Below, piece after piece: positions 25,078 through 34,373 of a DNA stretch of 38,170 bases. The first letter of the stretch is position 1, and every line of letters begins with the position of its first letter. The notes under the pieces were generated by a model that was not told the DNA's origin, did not search any database, and worked only from the letters and a program-made list of their open reading frames with translations. The stretch is from an uncultured Oscillospiraceae bacterium. Its GTDB lineage: Bacteria > Bacillota > Clostridia > Oscillospirales > Oscillospiraceae. The stretch is from NCBI GenBank assembly GCA_944386885.1, contig CALXCU010000151.1, forward strand, positions 1-38,170, given 5' to 3'. A program made the position numbers and the translations under genes.

Positions 25078-25983
25078 CTAGCGTTTCATCTTGGGGTCCA
25101 GCGCATCGCGGATTCCGTCGCCCGTCAGGTTGAAGCCCAGCACGGCCAGCAGAATAAAGGCGCCGGGCAGAAAGGCCACGTGGGGCGCGGTCCCCAGGAA
25201 GGAGTTACCCGCCCGGAGGATATTCCCCCAGGAAGGGGTGGGGGCAATGATGCCCAGCCCCAGGAAGCTCAGGCCCGCCTCGGAGAGGATGGCGCTGGCA
25301 ATGTTCAGTGTGAAGTACACGATAATAGGGGACATGGCGTTGGGGAGGATGTGCCGGATAACCAAGCGCAGATGGGAGGCCCCCAGGACGCGTTCTGCGT
25401 TGCAGTACTCCTCATTCTTTAGAATCGTGACCTGTCCCCGCACCACGCGGGCGAATTTGGGCAGGCTGCTGATCCCCAGTGCCAAAATCACATTGAGCGC
25501 CCCATTGCCCAGTACAGTCACTAAGACGATGGAGAGCAGGATCGACGGGAAGGCAAACATGCCGTCTACGATCCGCATAAGGACAGAGTCCACCGCGCCC
25601 CCCGCATAGCCGGCCACCAGGCCCACGACCAGGCCCAGAAGGCATCCCACTACGCTGGCCCCGGCTGCGATGATGATGGAGGTCCGGGAGCCGTAGATAA
25701 TGCGCGCGAACAGATCCCGACCGAACTCATCCGTACCGAACAGGTGGCCAGGCGAGAGGGGGGGCAGCAGGCGGTTCGGCAGGTCCAGTTCGTTGGGCGA
25801 CTGCTGTGCCACCAGGGGCGAAAACACGGCGATGAACACCATGAACGCCACGATGATCAGACCCACTACCGCCGCGCGGTTCCGGCAGAATTTCCGCCAG
25901 AGGCTGTTGGCCTTTTCCTCCCGTTTGAACAGCGCCTCGCTGGATATGGCGCGCTCGGAAGCCGCTGTATTGGTCGTATTCAT
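25078..25983 (-). CDS. Dipeptide-type ABC transporter permease (DppC-like)
   Basis: The 301-residue membrane protein has an N-terminal hydrophobic helix (VVGLIIVAFMVFIAVFSPLV) and the DppC landmark FGTDEFGRDLFARIIYGSRTS. It ends with several TM segments and the coupling motif EAGLSFLGLGIIAPTPSWG. It forms the membrane channel with the DppB-like subunit. The start has GGGGTGAACC upstream. It is 12 bases from the DppB-like gene and 12 from the ATPase gene. Confidence 0.95.
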   Translation of the reverse strand: MNTTNTAASERAISSEALFKREEKANSLWRKFCRNRAAVVGLIIVAFMVFIAVFSPLVAQQSPNELDLPNRLLPPLSPGHLFGTDEFGRDLFARIIYGSRTSIIIAAGASVVGCLLGLVVGLVAGYAGGAVDSVLMRIVDGMFAFPSILLSIVLVTVLGNGALNVILALGISSLPKFARVVRGQVTILKNEEYCNAERVLGASHLRLVIRHILPNAMSPIIVYFTLNIASAILSEAGLSFLGLGIIAPTPSWGNILRAGNSFLGTAPHVAFLPGAFILLAVLGFNLTGDGIRDALDPKMKR

Positions 25984-25995
25984 GGTTCACCCCCC

Positions 25996-26937
25996 CTAAA
26001 TCTTGACTTTGGGCTGGATCAGCATGTAGAGGATATCCATCAGCAGGCTGATCACAACGTTTACCACTGCCAGCGTCAGGATAGCCCCCTGCACCAGGGC
26101 GTAATCCCGGGTGTTGATAGCGGTGGAGATCAGCGTCCCCATCCCGGGCCAGGAGAAGATATTCTCCGTCATAATGGCGCCGGAGAAGGAGATGCCCAGC
26201 TGCACGCCAAGGATGGAAATAATGGGCGGCAGGGCGTTTTTAAACGCGTGCTTCCAGATGATCCGCCGCTCCTTCACACCTCTGGCCCGCAGCGCCCGGA
26301 TGTAGTCGTTGTTGATGGTATCCAGCATGCTGGAGCGGGTGGTGCGGGTGAAAGTGGCCATAGGAGCCAGCGCCAGGCAGAGGCAGGGCAGGAGCATATG
26401 GGAGGCTACATCGCCAATCCCCTGGTCCAGAGACCCCATCCCCATCACCGGGAGCAGTCCCAGCTGGACGCTGAAGACAAAGATGCTCATGATTGCGATC
26501 CAGAAGACCGGCATGGACGCCCCCAGCAGGGCAAAAAAGGTACATAGGTGGTCGATGATGGAATTCTGCCGCAGGGCAGACACCGTCCCCAGCACAATTC
26601 CACCCACCAGCGCAATGATCAGTCCTGTAAAGGTAATCAGCAGCGTCTTGGGGATCCGGTCCAGAATTAGGCTGAACACGGGCTCGTTATAATTTAGTGA
26701 AGTTCCAAAATCACCCCTGCATATATCGCTGACATACATGACAAACTGTTCCGGGATGCTCTTATCCAGACCCAGGCTGGCCTGCAGCTCTGCAATCACC
26801 TGGGGATCAGCCTCGGGGCCGGCCAGCACGGAGACCGGATCGCCTGGGATGACGCGTGTGATCACAAAGGTAATGGAGACAACGATCAGCATCGTAGGAA
26901 TCAATTGAAGAAGACGTTTCCATACTAAGCGCAGCAT
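25996..26937 (-). CDS. Dipeptide-type ABC transporter permease (DppB-like)
   Basis: The 313-residue protein begins with a membrane helix (RLLQLIPTMLIVVSITFVI) and contains the DppB signatures FVITRVIPGDPVSVLAG and DYIRALRARGVKERRI. About six TM segments are visible, and it ends with NVVISLLMDILYMLIQPKVKI. It is the partner of the DppC-like permease. The start has AGGTGGG upstream. It lies 26 bases after the substrate-binding protein gene. Confidence 0.95.
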   Translation of the reverse strand: MLRLVWKRLLQLIPTMLIVVSITFVITRVIPGDPVSVLAGPEADPQVIAELQASLGLDKSIPEQFVMYVSDICRGDFGTSLNYNEPVFSLILDRIPKTLLITFTGLIIALVGGIVLGTVSALRQNSIIDHLCTFFALLGASMPVFWIAIMSIFVFSVQLGLLPVMGMGSLDQGIGDVASHMLLPCLCLALAPMATFTRTTRSSMLDTINNDYIRALRARGVKERRIIWKHAFKNALPPIISILGVQLGISFSGAIMTENIFSWPGMGTLISTAINTRDYALVQGAILTLAVVNVVISLLMDILYMLIQPKVKI

Positions 26938-26963
26938 ATCTGACCCACCTATCTGTGATCGGG

Positions 26964-28631
26964 TTACGGTTCTTTCCAGGCGTTATAGGTCTCGCCATTG
27001 CAGATGAGGAACCAGTTGTCAAAATCGGTCATGTGGACTCCCTTGCGCACGCCCCAGCAGGGATACTGGTCGGCAAACCAGATGCCCGGGCAGTCCTCCA
27101 TGGCCATTTCCAGCAGCTGGTGATAAATCTCAGTCCGCTCCGCCTGATCGGTGATGGCCAGGGCCTCCAGGTTCAGCGCGTCCCACGCCTCATTAATATA
27201 GGGGCCTGGATTATAGGAGGCATGAGCCTTGGAGGAGTCAAAGCTGTAGCCCAGGGAGAAGGCCGGGTCGGTGGAAGAGGCGGTGATGCCGCCCAGATAC
27301 AGCTCGCCGTTGCCCGAGTGGACCTTGTCGTTGTAGGTGGCGGTCTCGGTGGCATCCAAGATCACGTCCACATTCAGATTTTCCTTCCACAGCTGCTGGA
27401 GCACCACGCCGATGCGGTCCCGCTCCACCGAGGCGGCATAGCTCAGGGTGATCTCAAAACCGTCCGGATAGCCGGCCTCCGCCAGGAGCTGCCGGGCGGC
27501 TTCGGGGTCGTAGTCGGGCACCAGATCCTGAAGAGACTCGTCATAGGCCCAGGAATTCTGGGGCAGGGGGATTTTGGTGTACTCCGCGGTCCCGTCTGCA
27601 AAGGCGGCGTCGATGAGGGCCTGGCGGTCGGTGGCCATGGACAGCGCCTGGCGTACCCGCAGGTCGGTGGTGGGGCCGTTCTCATAGCTGAAGGCGATGG
27701 TGTTCATCTGTACCTTGTTCAGGGACACCAAGTCCAGATTGGGGTCGTCCAGGACCTGCTGGAGGGAGTCACTGGACAGCGACAGGGCCAGATCGATCTC
27801 CCCGGTGATGAGGGCATTGAGACGCTGGTTGGCGTCCTGGATCACTTTGAAAACCACTTTGTCTAAGTACGGGCGGTTGCCCCAGTAGTTCTCATTGCGG
27901 ACCATGGTGGTCTGCTGGTCAATCTCGTGGCTCTCCAGCTGGAACGCGCCGGTGGAGATCACATGAGCGCCGAACTCATCTCCCCAGCCCTCCACCTCTT
28001 CCTGAGGAACGATGATGAAGTTGGGCAGGGTGATCTCGTAGAGCAGCGTGGCCGTGGGCTGATAGAGGGTGAATGTGACTTCGAACTCGCCGGTGGCCTC
28101 CACTTTTTCCACAAACCCCAGCGTATTGTTTACATGCTCTTTGTTGCGCATAAAGGAATAGGCCACGTCCTCTGCGGTCATCAGGCGTCCATCCTGGTAT
28201 TCGCCCTTTTGGAAATGCACGTCGTCCCGCAGCTGGAACACCCACTGCAGACCGTCCTCACTGGTCTCCCAAGAGGTGGCCAGATTGGGGAGAAATTCTC
28301 CCTTGCCCTCGGGATCGTGGATGATCAGCGTGTCGCCCAGTTGTTGGCAGACCACATAGGCATTGTAGCCGGAGATCCGCAGCGGATCCAGCGAAGTAGG
28401 GGCTTTGTCCATGGAGATGGTCAGCGTCCCCCCTTCCACCGGTTCCGCCGACCGGCTCTCTTCCAGCTTGTCCAGGGCAGCTACGGGCGTTCTGCCCGTT
28501 CCGCTCTCTCCGGCACTGTTCTCGGGCTCCTGCGTGCCGTCGGCGCCGCATCCGCCGACGGCTGTAAATAAGAGCGCAGACGCCACCAAGAGTGACATGA
28601 GCTTCTTCGGGGAAAAACCAGTCTTCGCCAT
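26964..28631 (-). CDS. Extracellular solute-binding lipoprotein, family 5 (peptide/nickel type)
   Basis: The 555-residue lipoprotein has a signal peptide with lipobox FTAVGGC, so Cys28 should be lipid-modified. A Ser/Gly-rich linker follows, then the family-5 solute-binding fold: GGTLTISMDKAPTSLDPL, WVFQLRDDVHFQ, DLRVRQALSMATDRQALI and AGYPDGFEITL. It catches the ligand outside the membrane and feeds the Dpp-like permease. Family members bind peptides, opines, nickel chelates and other compounds, so the ligand is open. It is the first gene of the operon. A promoter lies about 100 bases upstream and a LysR gene is divergent. Confidence 0.95.
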   Translation of the reverse strand: MAKTGFSPKKLMSLLVASALLFTAVGGCGADGTQEPENSAGESGTGRTPVAALDKLEESRSAEPVEGGTLTISMDKAPTSLDPLRISGYNAYVVCQQLGDTLIIHDPEGKGEFLPNLATSWETSEDGLQWVFQLRDDVHFQKGEYQDGRLMTAEDVAYSFMRNKEHVNNTLGFVEKVEATGEFEVTFTLYQPTATLLYEITLPNFIIVPQEEVEGWGDEFGAHVISTGAFQLESHEIDQQTTMVRNENYWGNRPYLDKVVFKVIQDANQRLNALITGEIDLALSLSSDSLQQVLDDPNLDLVSLNKVQMNTIAFSYENGPTTDLRVRQALSMATDRQALIDAAFADGTAEYTKIPLPQNSWAYDESLQDLVPDYDPEAARQLLAEAGYPDGFEITLSYAASVERDRIGVVLQQLWKENLNVDVILDATETATYNDKVHSGNGELYLGGITASSTDPAFSLGYSFDSSKAHASYNPGPYINEAWDALNLEALAITDQAERTEIYHQLLEMAMEDCPGIWFADQYPCWGVRKGVHMTDFDNWFLICNGETYNAWKEP

Positions 28632-28728
28632 TTTTGTTTCACACCTTTCCTTTTCTCCGGTTTTGCCTGTGGGGCCATCCTGCCGATGGAGCAGCCCTCT
28701 GGTGCAGTCATCTGAATACTTGGCAGTT

Positions 28729-28756
28729 TGTATAAATTATTTTGCCAATTTTTCAA
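28729..28756 (-). promoter_or_regulatory. Likely promoter of the solute-binding protein/ABC operon
   Basis: On the minus strand TTGAAA (28751-28756) and TATACA (28729-28734) are 16 bases apart, and the leader to the ATG at 28631 is about 90 bases. The A/T-rich stretch upstream, including a near-palindrome around the -35 box, could be the site of the divergent LysR regulator (inference). The remaining intergenic DNA to 29071 contains a TTGACA at 28918 without a clear -10 box, and no gene. Confidence 0.55.
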
Positions 28757-29071
28757 AAACTGCGTGAAGTTTTCCCAAAGCCAGAATAGCATAAATACTC
28801 CGCCAGATAAAACACCTTTTTCCCTGCTCCTCCCACAACTATTTGACTGTTGAAATTCTCTAATTGCCTTTAATTTATTGTAAAACCCCAAAATTCTACT
28901 CATTTTATTGACATCCGTCCCATGATTGTGCTACCGTTTATGATGCCTATGGGACCCTTTTCGGCCATTTTCCTGCGCGCCGTCTTTTCTTGCCGGGCCA
29001 GTCTGTGCGCTCCGCCCTGTTTTCCACTGTCCCTGAGTCCCCCGTTTCGGGCTGTCTGAAAGGAAAATCGG

Positions 29072-30037
29072 ATGAACTTTTTAAATTTGGAATATTTTTT
29101 GGTAGCCGCAGAGGAGCTGAACTTTACCCGCGCCGCAAAGCGCCTGTATATCTCTCAGCAGTCTCTCAGCAGCCATATCGCAAAGCTGGAGGAATATTTT
29201 CAAGCTCCTCTTTTTGACCGGACTCCGCCTCTGACCTTGACAAAGGAGGGGTCTTGCCTGGTCCGGCGGGCAAAGGAGATGCTGCAGATCCGGGAAGAGA
29301 CCGCCAAGGAGATCAACGATATCCGGGATTTCAAGTCCGGGGAACTCTCCATTGGCTGTACGCGGCTCTGGGGCCGGGTGATTCTCCCCTATATCCTTCC
29401 GGTATATAACCGCCGCTTTCCCAACGTCCGCCTCCATCTTTTAGAGGGCAACGCCGACGAGGTAGAGGCCAGCCTCCAGCACGGTCAAGTGGATTTGAGC
29501 ATCGGCTACGTTCCCTCCAATTGCAGCAACCTGACCGTTAATGTCATCTGCCAGGAAAAGATGGTCCTTTTGGTCCCCTTTCAGCTCCTGGACCGCACCT
29601 ACCCAGAACACGCGCGGGAGGTCAAGCTGGCTTTGAAGGAGACCTCCGATATTACGCTGCTGAAAGACTGCCCGTTCCTGGTCATGGACCCCGCTTCCAG
29701 TATGGGGGTCGCCACAAACCACATCTTTCGCTCCATCGGCCTCACGCCCCAAATCGCCCTCCAGTCCCGCAACCTGGAGACTCTGCTCGCCCTTTGTTTT
29801 CAGGGGATGGGCGTTATGTTCTGTCCGGAGGTCCTGGTGGCGGAGGAGTTGTTTCACAAGGACGAAGCGCTGGTGGACTCCCTGGGAATCTACCCCCTTT
29901 TCTATCAAGAGGCCCAGCGCCAGCTCTCAATCAACCATCTGAAAAACAAATACCTGCCCCATGCCGCGGCGGAGTTCATCCAGCTCACCAAAGACAGCAT
30001 GGACACCAACCCCTTCCGCCTCTCCTTTTTCCCCTAA
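29072..30037 (+). CDS. LysR family transcriptional regulator
   Basis: The 321-residue protein has the LysR winged helix-turn-helix at residues 1-60 (MNFLNLEYFLVAAEELNFTR, AAKRLYISQQSLSSHIAKLE). An effector domain of the periplasmic-binding fold spans about 90-300 (LSIGCTRLWGRVILPYILPV, LSIGYVPSNC, FQGMGVMFCPE). It is divergent from the solute-binding protein operon, so it is likely to sense a ligand of that pathway and control the operon and itself. It could also act on the amidohydrolase genes downstream. The start has AAAGGAAAA upstream. Confidence 0.95.
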   Translation: MNFLNLEYFLVAAEELNFTRAAKRLYISQQSLSSHIAKLEEYFQAPLFDRTPPLTLTKEGSCLVRRAKEMLQIREETAKEINDIRDFKSGELSIGCTRLWGRVILPYILPVYNRRFPNVRLHLLEGNADEVEASLQHGQVDLSIGYVPSNCSNLTVNVICQEKMVLLVPFQLLDRTYPEHAREVKLALKETSDITLLKDCPFLVMDPASSMGVATNHIFRSIGLTPQIALQSRNLETLLALCFQGMGVMFCPEVLVAEELFHKDEALVDSLGIYPLFYQEAQRQLSINHLKNKYLPHAAAEFIQLTKDSMDTNPFRLSFFP

Positions 30038-30197
30038 GCGCAACAGAAAAAAGCCTGTGGCGGGCGAGTCAAAAAGCTCATTGCCCCTGCTGTTGAACTA
30101 TGGTAAAACAAACTTGAAGTTTTCCACCGTTTCTCTCTAAATAAGAGAAGCGGTACGCATCCTGCCCCACTGTTTTTCACAGGGAGGGAATCATGCT

Positions 30198-31403
30198 ATG
30201 GCCGATTTGATCGCCACGCTTTGTCACCAGGCGGCCCGTCAGGCCGCCGGATGGAGGCACTGGCTCCATGAGCGGCCTGAACTGAGCTTTCAGGAATTTG
30301 AGACCACTGCTTTTATCGAGGCGCAGCTCCGCTCCTTCGGCGGGATCGAGATCCGGCGGCCCACTCCCACCGGTGTAGTGGGTGTCCTCCGGGGAGGGCG
30401 GCCGGGCAAGACCACAGCCTTCCGGGCGGATATCGACGCGCTGCCCATCCAGGAGGACCCCGCCCTGGAGCCTCATTCCCAGCGGGACGGCGTGATGCAT
30501 GCCTGCGGGCATGACGGGCACACCGCCACCCTCCTGGCCACCGCCAAGGTTCTTAGCCAGCTGCGGGATCAGGTGTCCGGGACGATCCTCTTCCTGTTTC
30601 AGCCCGCGGAAGAGTGCCCTCCCGGCGGCGCGGCGGCCTTTGTTCAGGCGGGCGTGCTTCAGGGGGTGGATCTGATCTTCGGCATGCACTATCATGTGCC
30701 CGAAGACCCCGGCGTCTTTCTGGTCAAGCCCGGTCCTCTCTTTGCCTCCACCTACTCCTTTGATGTGGAGCTTCTGGGAAAAGGCGCCCACGCCGCCTTC
30801 CCCCAGACCGGTGTGGACACCGTCCTGCTGGCCGCCCATGTCGTGACGGCCCTCAACGAGCTCATTCCCCGGTGTATTGATAACCGCTGCCGGGCCGTCC
30901 TGACGGTCACAGGCATCCAGAGCCCCCGCACTTACAACAGCATGCCCGACGCCGTCTCCCTCCAGGGCACCATCCGCATTCTGGACCGCACCTGTGAGGC
31001 GCTTCTGCTCACCCGGGTCCGGGAGGTGATCGAGGGGCTCTGCCACACCTACCGGGCCCATTGCAAGATCGACCTTCGGAAAGGTTACGATCTGGTCGAG
31101 AGCACCCCCGCCCTGGCAGAGGCCGTACGCCGGGTCCTTGTGCGCTGTTTCGGAGAAGAACATGTGGTAGAACCCACACCGCTTATGGGCGGGGAGGATT
31201 TTTCCGCCTATCTCAAGGTGGTCCCCGGCTGTTATTTCCGCGCCGGGACCCGAAAGCGCAAGCCCGACGGCAGCGTCTCCCCGCCCCACTCCAGTACCTA
31301 TGAATTCAACGACGACTCCCTCCCATACGCGGTAGAGGCCCAGGTCCGGGTCCTCCTGGAGGTCCCCGCCCAAGTGGGGAGCGGCGGTCAGGAAGGAGAT
31401 TGA
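30198..31403 (+). CDS. M20D family amidohydrolase/peptidase
   Basis: The 401-residue protein is a metal-dependent amidohydrolase of the M20D type. It has the signature MHACGHDGHTA with Cys and His ligands, FLFQPAEECPPGGAA with the Glu pair, FGMHYHVPE, PLMGGEDFSAYL, and a final His in SPPHSSTYEF. Relatives remove acyl groups from N-acyl amino acids and conjugates such as N-acetyl-diaminopimelate or IAA-amino acids. The exact substrate is unknown. The start at 30198 has AGGGAGGG upstream; an ATG five bases earlier is out of frame. It precedes the cysteine-desulfidase-like gene by five bases and probably supplies its substrate (inference). Confidence 0.93.
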   Translation: MADLIATLCHQAARQAAGWRHWLHERPELSFQEFETTAFIEAQLRSFGGIEIRRPTPTGVVGVLRGGRPGKTTAFRADIDALPIQEDPALEPHSQRDGVMHACGHDGHTATLLATAKVLSQLRDQVSGTILFLFQPAEECPPGGAAAFVQAGVLQGVDLIFGMHYHVPEDPGVFLVKPGPLFASTYSFDVELLGKGAHAAFPQTGVDTVLLAAHVVTALNELIPRCIDNRCRAVLTVTGIQSPRTYNSMPDAVSLQGTIRILDRTCEALLLTRVREVIEGLCHTYRAHCKIDLRKGYDLVESTPALAEAVRRVLVRCFGEEHVVEPTPLMGGEDFSAYLKVVPGCYFRAGTRKRKPDGSVSPPHSSTYEFNDDSLPYAVEAQVRVLLEVPAQVGSGGQEGD

Positions 31404-31408
31404 CGGCT

Positions 31409-32683
31409 ATGGATTCATCCATTGTGCAGGCATACATTCAGATCCTTCAGGAGGAGTTGGTGCCCGCCCTGGGCTGTACCGAGCCCATTGCCATCGCCTA
31501 CGCGGGCGCCAAGGTCCGGGAAGTCCTGGGGCGCATGCCCGATGCCATTGAAGTTTTTTGCAGCGGCAACATCGTGAAGAATGTGAAAGGGGTCACGGTA
31601 CCCAACTCCGGCGGCCTGCGCGGGATTGAGGCAGCGGCCATCCTGGGTGTTGTCGGCGGAGATGCCGGGCGGCAGCTGGAGGTTTTAGAAGCCGTCTCCG
31701 AGCCGGACATCCGGCAGACGGAGGCGCTGCTCAAGCAGCCCTACTGCACCTGCCACCTGGCGCAGGACGTGGACAACCTCTATGTGCGCATTGCCGCTTC
31801 CGCCGGCGGAGAAAGCGCCTGTGTGGAGCTCCAATCCCACCACACCCATATTACCGAGGTGACCAAAAACGGCCGTGTGCTCTTCTCCCAGCCGGCGGAC
31901 GGCGAGGGTGCGGCACAGGCCGACAAATCCCTCTTAAATGTGCGGGACATTTTCACATTCGCCCAGGAAGCCGACCTCTCCCCTCTGGAAGATACCTTAG
32001 AGCGGCAAATTCAGATGAACACCCGCATCGCCCAAGAGGGCCTCTCCCACCCCTACGGAACCCAGGTGGGACGCACGCTGCTCAAGCATTATGACCCCTC
32101 TGATGTGCGCGTCCGCGCCCGGGCTCTGGCGGCGGCAGGGTCAGATGCCCGGATGAACGGCTGTCCTCTGCCTGTGGTCATCAATTCTGGCAGCGGAAAT
32201 CAGGGCATGACGGTCTCTCTCCCCATCATCACCTATGCCGAGGCCCTAAACGCCGGGCGTGATACCCTTCACCGCGCCCTGGCTCTGGGCAATTTGATCG
32301 CCATTCTCCAAAAGTATTACATCGGCAGCCTGTCCGCCTTCTGTGGGGCGGTCTGCGCCGGCACCGGCGCCGCCTGCGGCATCTGCTATCTTCACGGAGG
32401 CGGATACGAGGACCTGGCCCGAACCATCACCAACACCCTCTGCAATGTGGGCGGGATGATCTGTGACGGGGCCAAGTCCTCCTGTGCCGCCAAGATTGCC
32501 GCCGCAGTGGACGCCGGTATCCTGGGCTTCCTGATGGCCTTTGAAGAGAAAAACGCCTTCCAGCCCGGCGAGGGTCTGGTCCAGGCGGATGTGGACCGGA
32601 CCATCCAGAGCGTAGGCCGGGTTGGGCGCGTCGGGATGCACGCCACCGATCTGGAGGTATTGAATATTATGCTGGGCCGCTGA
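31409..32683 (+). CDS. L-cysteine desulfidase/serine-dehydratase-like protein (UPF0597, CyuA-like)
   Basis: The 424-residue protein matches the UPF0597/CyuA family: ELVPALGCTEPIAIAYAGA with C23, FCSGNIVKNVKGVTVPNSGG, INSGSGNQGMTVSLPI, and GGMICDGAKSSCAAK. Family members are iron-sulfur enzymes that break down L-cysteine to pyruvate, ammonia and sulfide, or are predicted L-serine dehydratases. The several cysteines agree with a cluster. The ATG at 31409 was chosen because GGAAGGAG is ten bases upstream; an earlier TTG would leave no spacing. It is in an operon with the M20D amidohydrolase, which suggests breakdown of acylated or peptide-bound cysteine-like compounds (inference). Confidence 0.9.
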   Translation: MDSSIVQAYIQILQEELVPALGCTEPIAIAYAGAKVREVLGRMPDAIEVFCSGNIVKNVKGVTVPNSGGLRGIEAAAILGVVGGDAGRQLEVLEAVSEPDIRQTEALLKQPYCTCHLAQDVDNLYVRIAASAGGESACVELQSHHTHITEVTKNGRVLFSQPADGEGAAQADKSLLNVRDIFTFAQEADLSPLEDTLERQIQMNTRIAQEGLSHPYGTQVGRTLLKHYDPSDVRVRARALAAAGSDARMNGCPLPVVINSGSGNQGMTVSLPIITYAEALNAGRDTLHRALALGNLIAILQKYYIGSLSAFCGAVCAGTGAACGICYLHGGGYEDLARTITNTLCNVGGMICDGAKSSCAAKIAAAVDAGILGFLMAFEEKNAFQPGEGLVQADVDRTIQSVGRVGRVGMHATDLEVLNIMLGR

Positions 32684-32747
32684 GCCGCCCTCTATCATCC
32701 CGCCGGATGATTCCCGGAGGCTTCTTTCCGGCTTTTCCGTGCAAAGA

Positions 32748-32777
32748 TTGTCGAATCCCCTCGAGGTGTGCTATAAT
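32748..32777 (+). promoter_or_regulatory. Promoter of the PucR-type regulator gene
   Basis: TTGTCG (32748-32753) and a perfect TATAAT (32772-32777) are 18 bases apart. They lie just upstream of the AGGAGG site (32787-32792) and the ATG at 32805, so the leader is short. The gap after the CyuA-like stop also holds a weak hairpin with a T run, which is not called separately. Confidence 0.7.
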
Positions 32778-32804
32778 TGCCTCAAAAGGAGGCGGCATCT
32801 CTCT

Positions 32805-34217
32805 ATGATGGCAGATCGGATCAAGCAGTGTTTGGAGGCGGCCGGATACCAGGTCCACTATTCCGGTCCGGCAGACATGGAGTTTTATGCGGTGGATCAG
32901 TATGGCCATGCAGAGCCGGAGCCCAATGTCCTCTACCTGGCCGCTCCGGGTGAATCCACCGGACGAAACGGCGTTGGCCTTCTCGTGCTGGAATCCCCGG
33001 CGGAGGCCAGCCGCGTGCAGGCGCTTTTGCAGCACATTTTTGTCGCGGAGCTGCGCCTGCGGGACCATTTCTCCAGATTGGCCCAGGCGGTCTCCGAGGG
33101 CTGCGGGATCTATGAGCTCTGCCGGTCTCTGGCCCGCCTTCTGGACTGCCCGGTGCTGCTGCTGGACCACCGGCTGGAGGCGGTCTGCCGCCATCCGGAA
33201 GCCGCCTGGAGCGCGCAGGAGACGGCTCGCCTGGCCCGGCAGGTGGAGGATTGGCGCCGTTCCTCCGGCGGCAGCGCACCCCGGCCGCCCGCCGGCTATC
33301 TTTTCCGGGAAATCTGTTACACAGGGGCAGATTATTACCTCTGTTTGCCGGAAGCAGCTCCGCCCGTGCCCGGCAGCAACAGGGCGGAGATCCTGGATCA
33401 GGTCTGCGCGCTGCTGACCCCCTCTGCTTCCCCAAAAGAGGACCACCGGGCGGCCCTGCTCACCGGACTGCTGCTCCGGCGCTTTCCCCTGACCGCAAAG
33501 GAGCGGGAGCGGCTGGTGGCGCTGGGGTGGAAGAAGCAGGAGAAATATTATCTCTTGGCGGTGGGCTGCCCTGAAGAGGACCGCGCCCTCCAAACCGAGC
33601 TGCGCCGCATCCTTCACACCGACTGCTATCCGGTCGGGAACTATCTTGTGTGCTTTCTCTCCTCTTCGCCCTATCTGGAACATACCGAACAGGATTTTCC
33701 CCAGCTGACCCGGTTTTTAAAGGAGCATGGGCGGCTGGGGATCCTCAGCATAGGCTTTTTTGACTTGGCCGACTGCGCCGCCGCCTTTGAGCAGTGCCGG
33801 ACCTGTATGGAAATCGCCCAGGAGAACCGATACACCGCCGGGCTGCGCTACTGCGGCCGCTACCAGATGACTCAGATCCTGCGTATCCTTCTCCGGGAGC
33901 ACCAAATCGACCTGAAGCAGTACTGCAGTCCCATTATTTTGCAGCTCTACGCCCTGGACCAGGCCCAGAACACCCATTATCTGGACACACTCTTCACCTA
34001 TATCTGCTCTGGACAGTCGGTAAAGCAGACCGCGGCAGCCATGGATCTGCATGTAAATACCGTGTATACGCGTGTCAGCTACCTGAAAGACCAGTTCAAA
34101 ATCGACTTCAACGACGCGCATATGCTCTACACCCTGCACAACTCGATCGTCATTCTCCATGTCACCTGTGGCCCCGGTATTCTCCATAGCGGCTGGCCCT
34201 TCCTGCCCGATGGATAG
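32805..34217 (+). CDS. PucR family transcriptional regulator
   Basis: The 470-residue protein has a C-terminal PucR-type helix-turn-helix (PF13556 type): LDTLFTYICSGQSVKQTAAA, MDLHVNTVYTRVSYLKDQF. The N-terminal part has a segment like the PucR N-terminal sensor, and a central region with CGIYELCRSLARLLDCPVLL. Such regulators control purine, amino-acid or amine catabolism. Its position just before the component-B module suggests it controls that module. A palindrome touching the -35 box of that promoter may be its site (inference). The start is one of two consecutive ATGs (32805 or 32808). Confidence 0.88.
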   Translation: MMADRIKQCLEAAGYQVHYSGPADMEFYAVDQYGHAEPEPNVLYLAAPGESTGRNGVGLLVLESPAEASRVQALLQHIFVAELRLRDHFSRLAQAVSEGCGIYELCRSLARLLDCPVLLLDHRLEAVCRHPEAAWSAQETARLARQVEDWRRSSGGSAPRPPAGYLFREICYTGADYYLCLPEAAPPVPGSNRAEILDQVCALLTPSASPKEDHRAALLTGLLLRRFPLTAKERERLVALGWKKQEKYYLLAVGCPEEDRALQTELRRILHTDCYPVGNYLVCFLSSSPYLEHTEQDFPQLTRFLKEHGRLGILSIGFFDLADCAAAFEQCRTCMEIAQENRYTAGLRYCGRYQMTQILRILLREHQIDLKQYCSPIILQLYALDQAQNTHYLDTLFTYICSGQSVKQTAAAMDLHVNTVYTRVSYLKDQFKIDFNDAHMLYTLHNSIVILHVTCGPGILHSGWPFLPDG

Positions 34218-34248
34218 GGCCGCACTCCTGTTTTAGCTGGAAAACGCC

Positions 34249-34288
34249 ATGCGGCGGATGCAGTGAAACCTGCATCCGCCGCATTTTT
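34249..34288 (+). terminator. Intrinsic terminator of the PucR gene
   Basis: A perfect 15-bp stem (34249-34263 and 34270-34284) with a 6-base loop is followed by four T residues, about 30 bases past the stop. Confidence 0.92.
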
Positions 34289-34359
34289 ACATGCAGTGTG
34301 CGCTAGCAAAGATAGAAATCTCAAAGAATGGATAATCACCATTATAGATTTCTTTCGCA

Positions 34360-34372
34360 GTGGACTGTCCAC
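34360..34372. promoter_or_regulatory. Palindrome GTGGACTGTCCAC next to the -35 box
   Basis: A perfect 6-1-6 palindrome ends one base before the -35 box of the component-B operon. It is a typical operator or activator position, possibly for the PucR-type regulator encoded upstream (inference). Confidence 0.55.
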
Positions 34373-34373
34373 A

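Noticed and set aside
28632-28728. A riboswitch in the leader of the solute-binding protein gene
   Set aside because: The leader is about 90 bases and shows no known aptamer motif or terminator hairpin.
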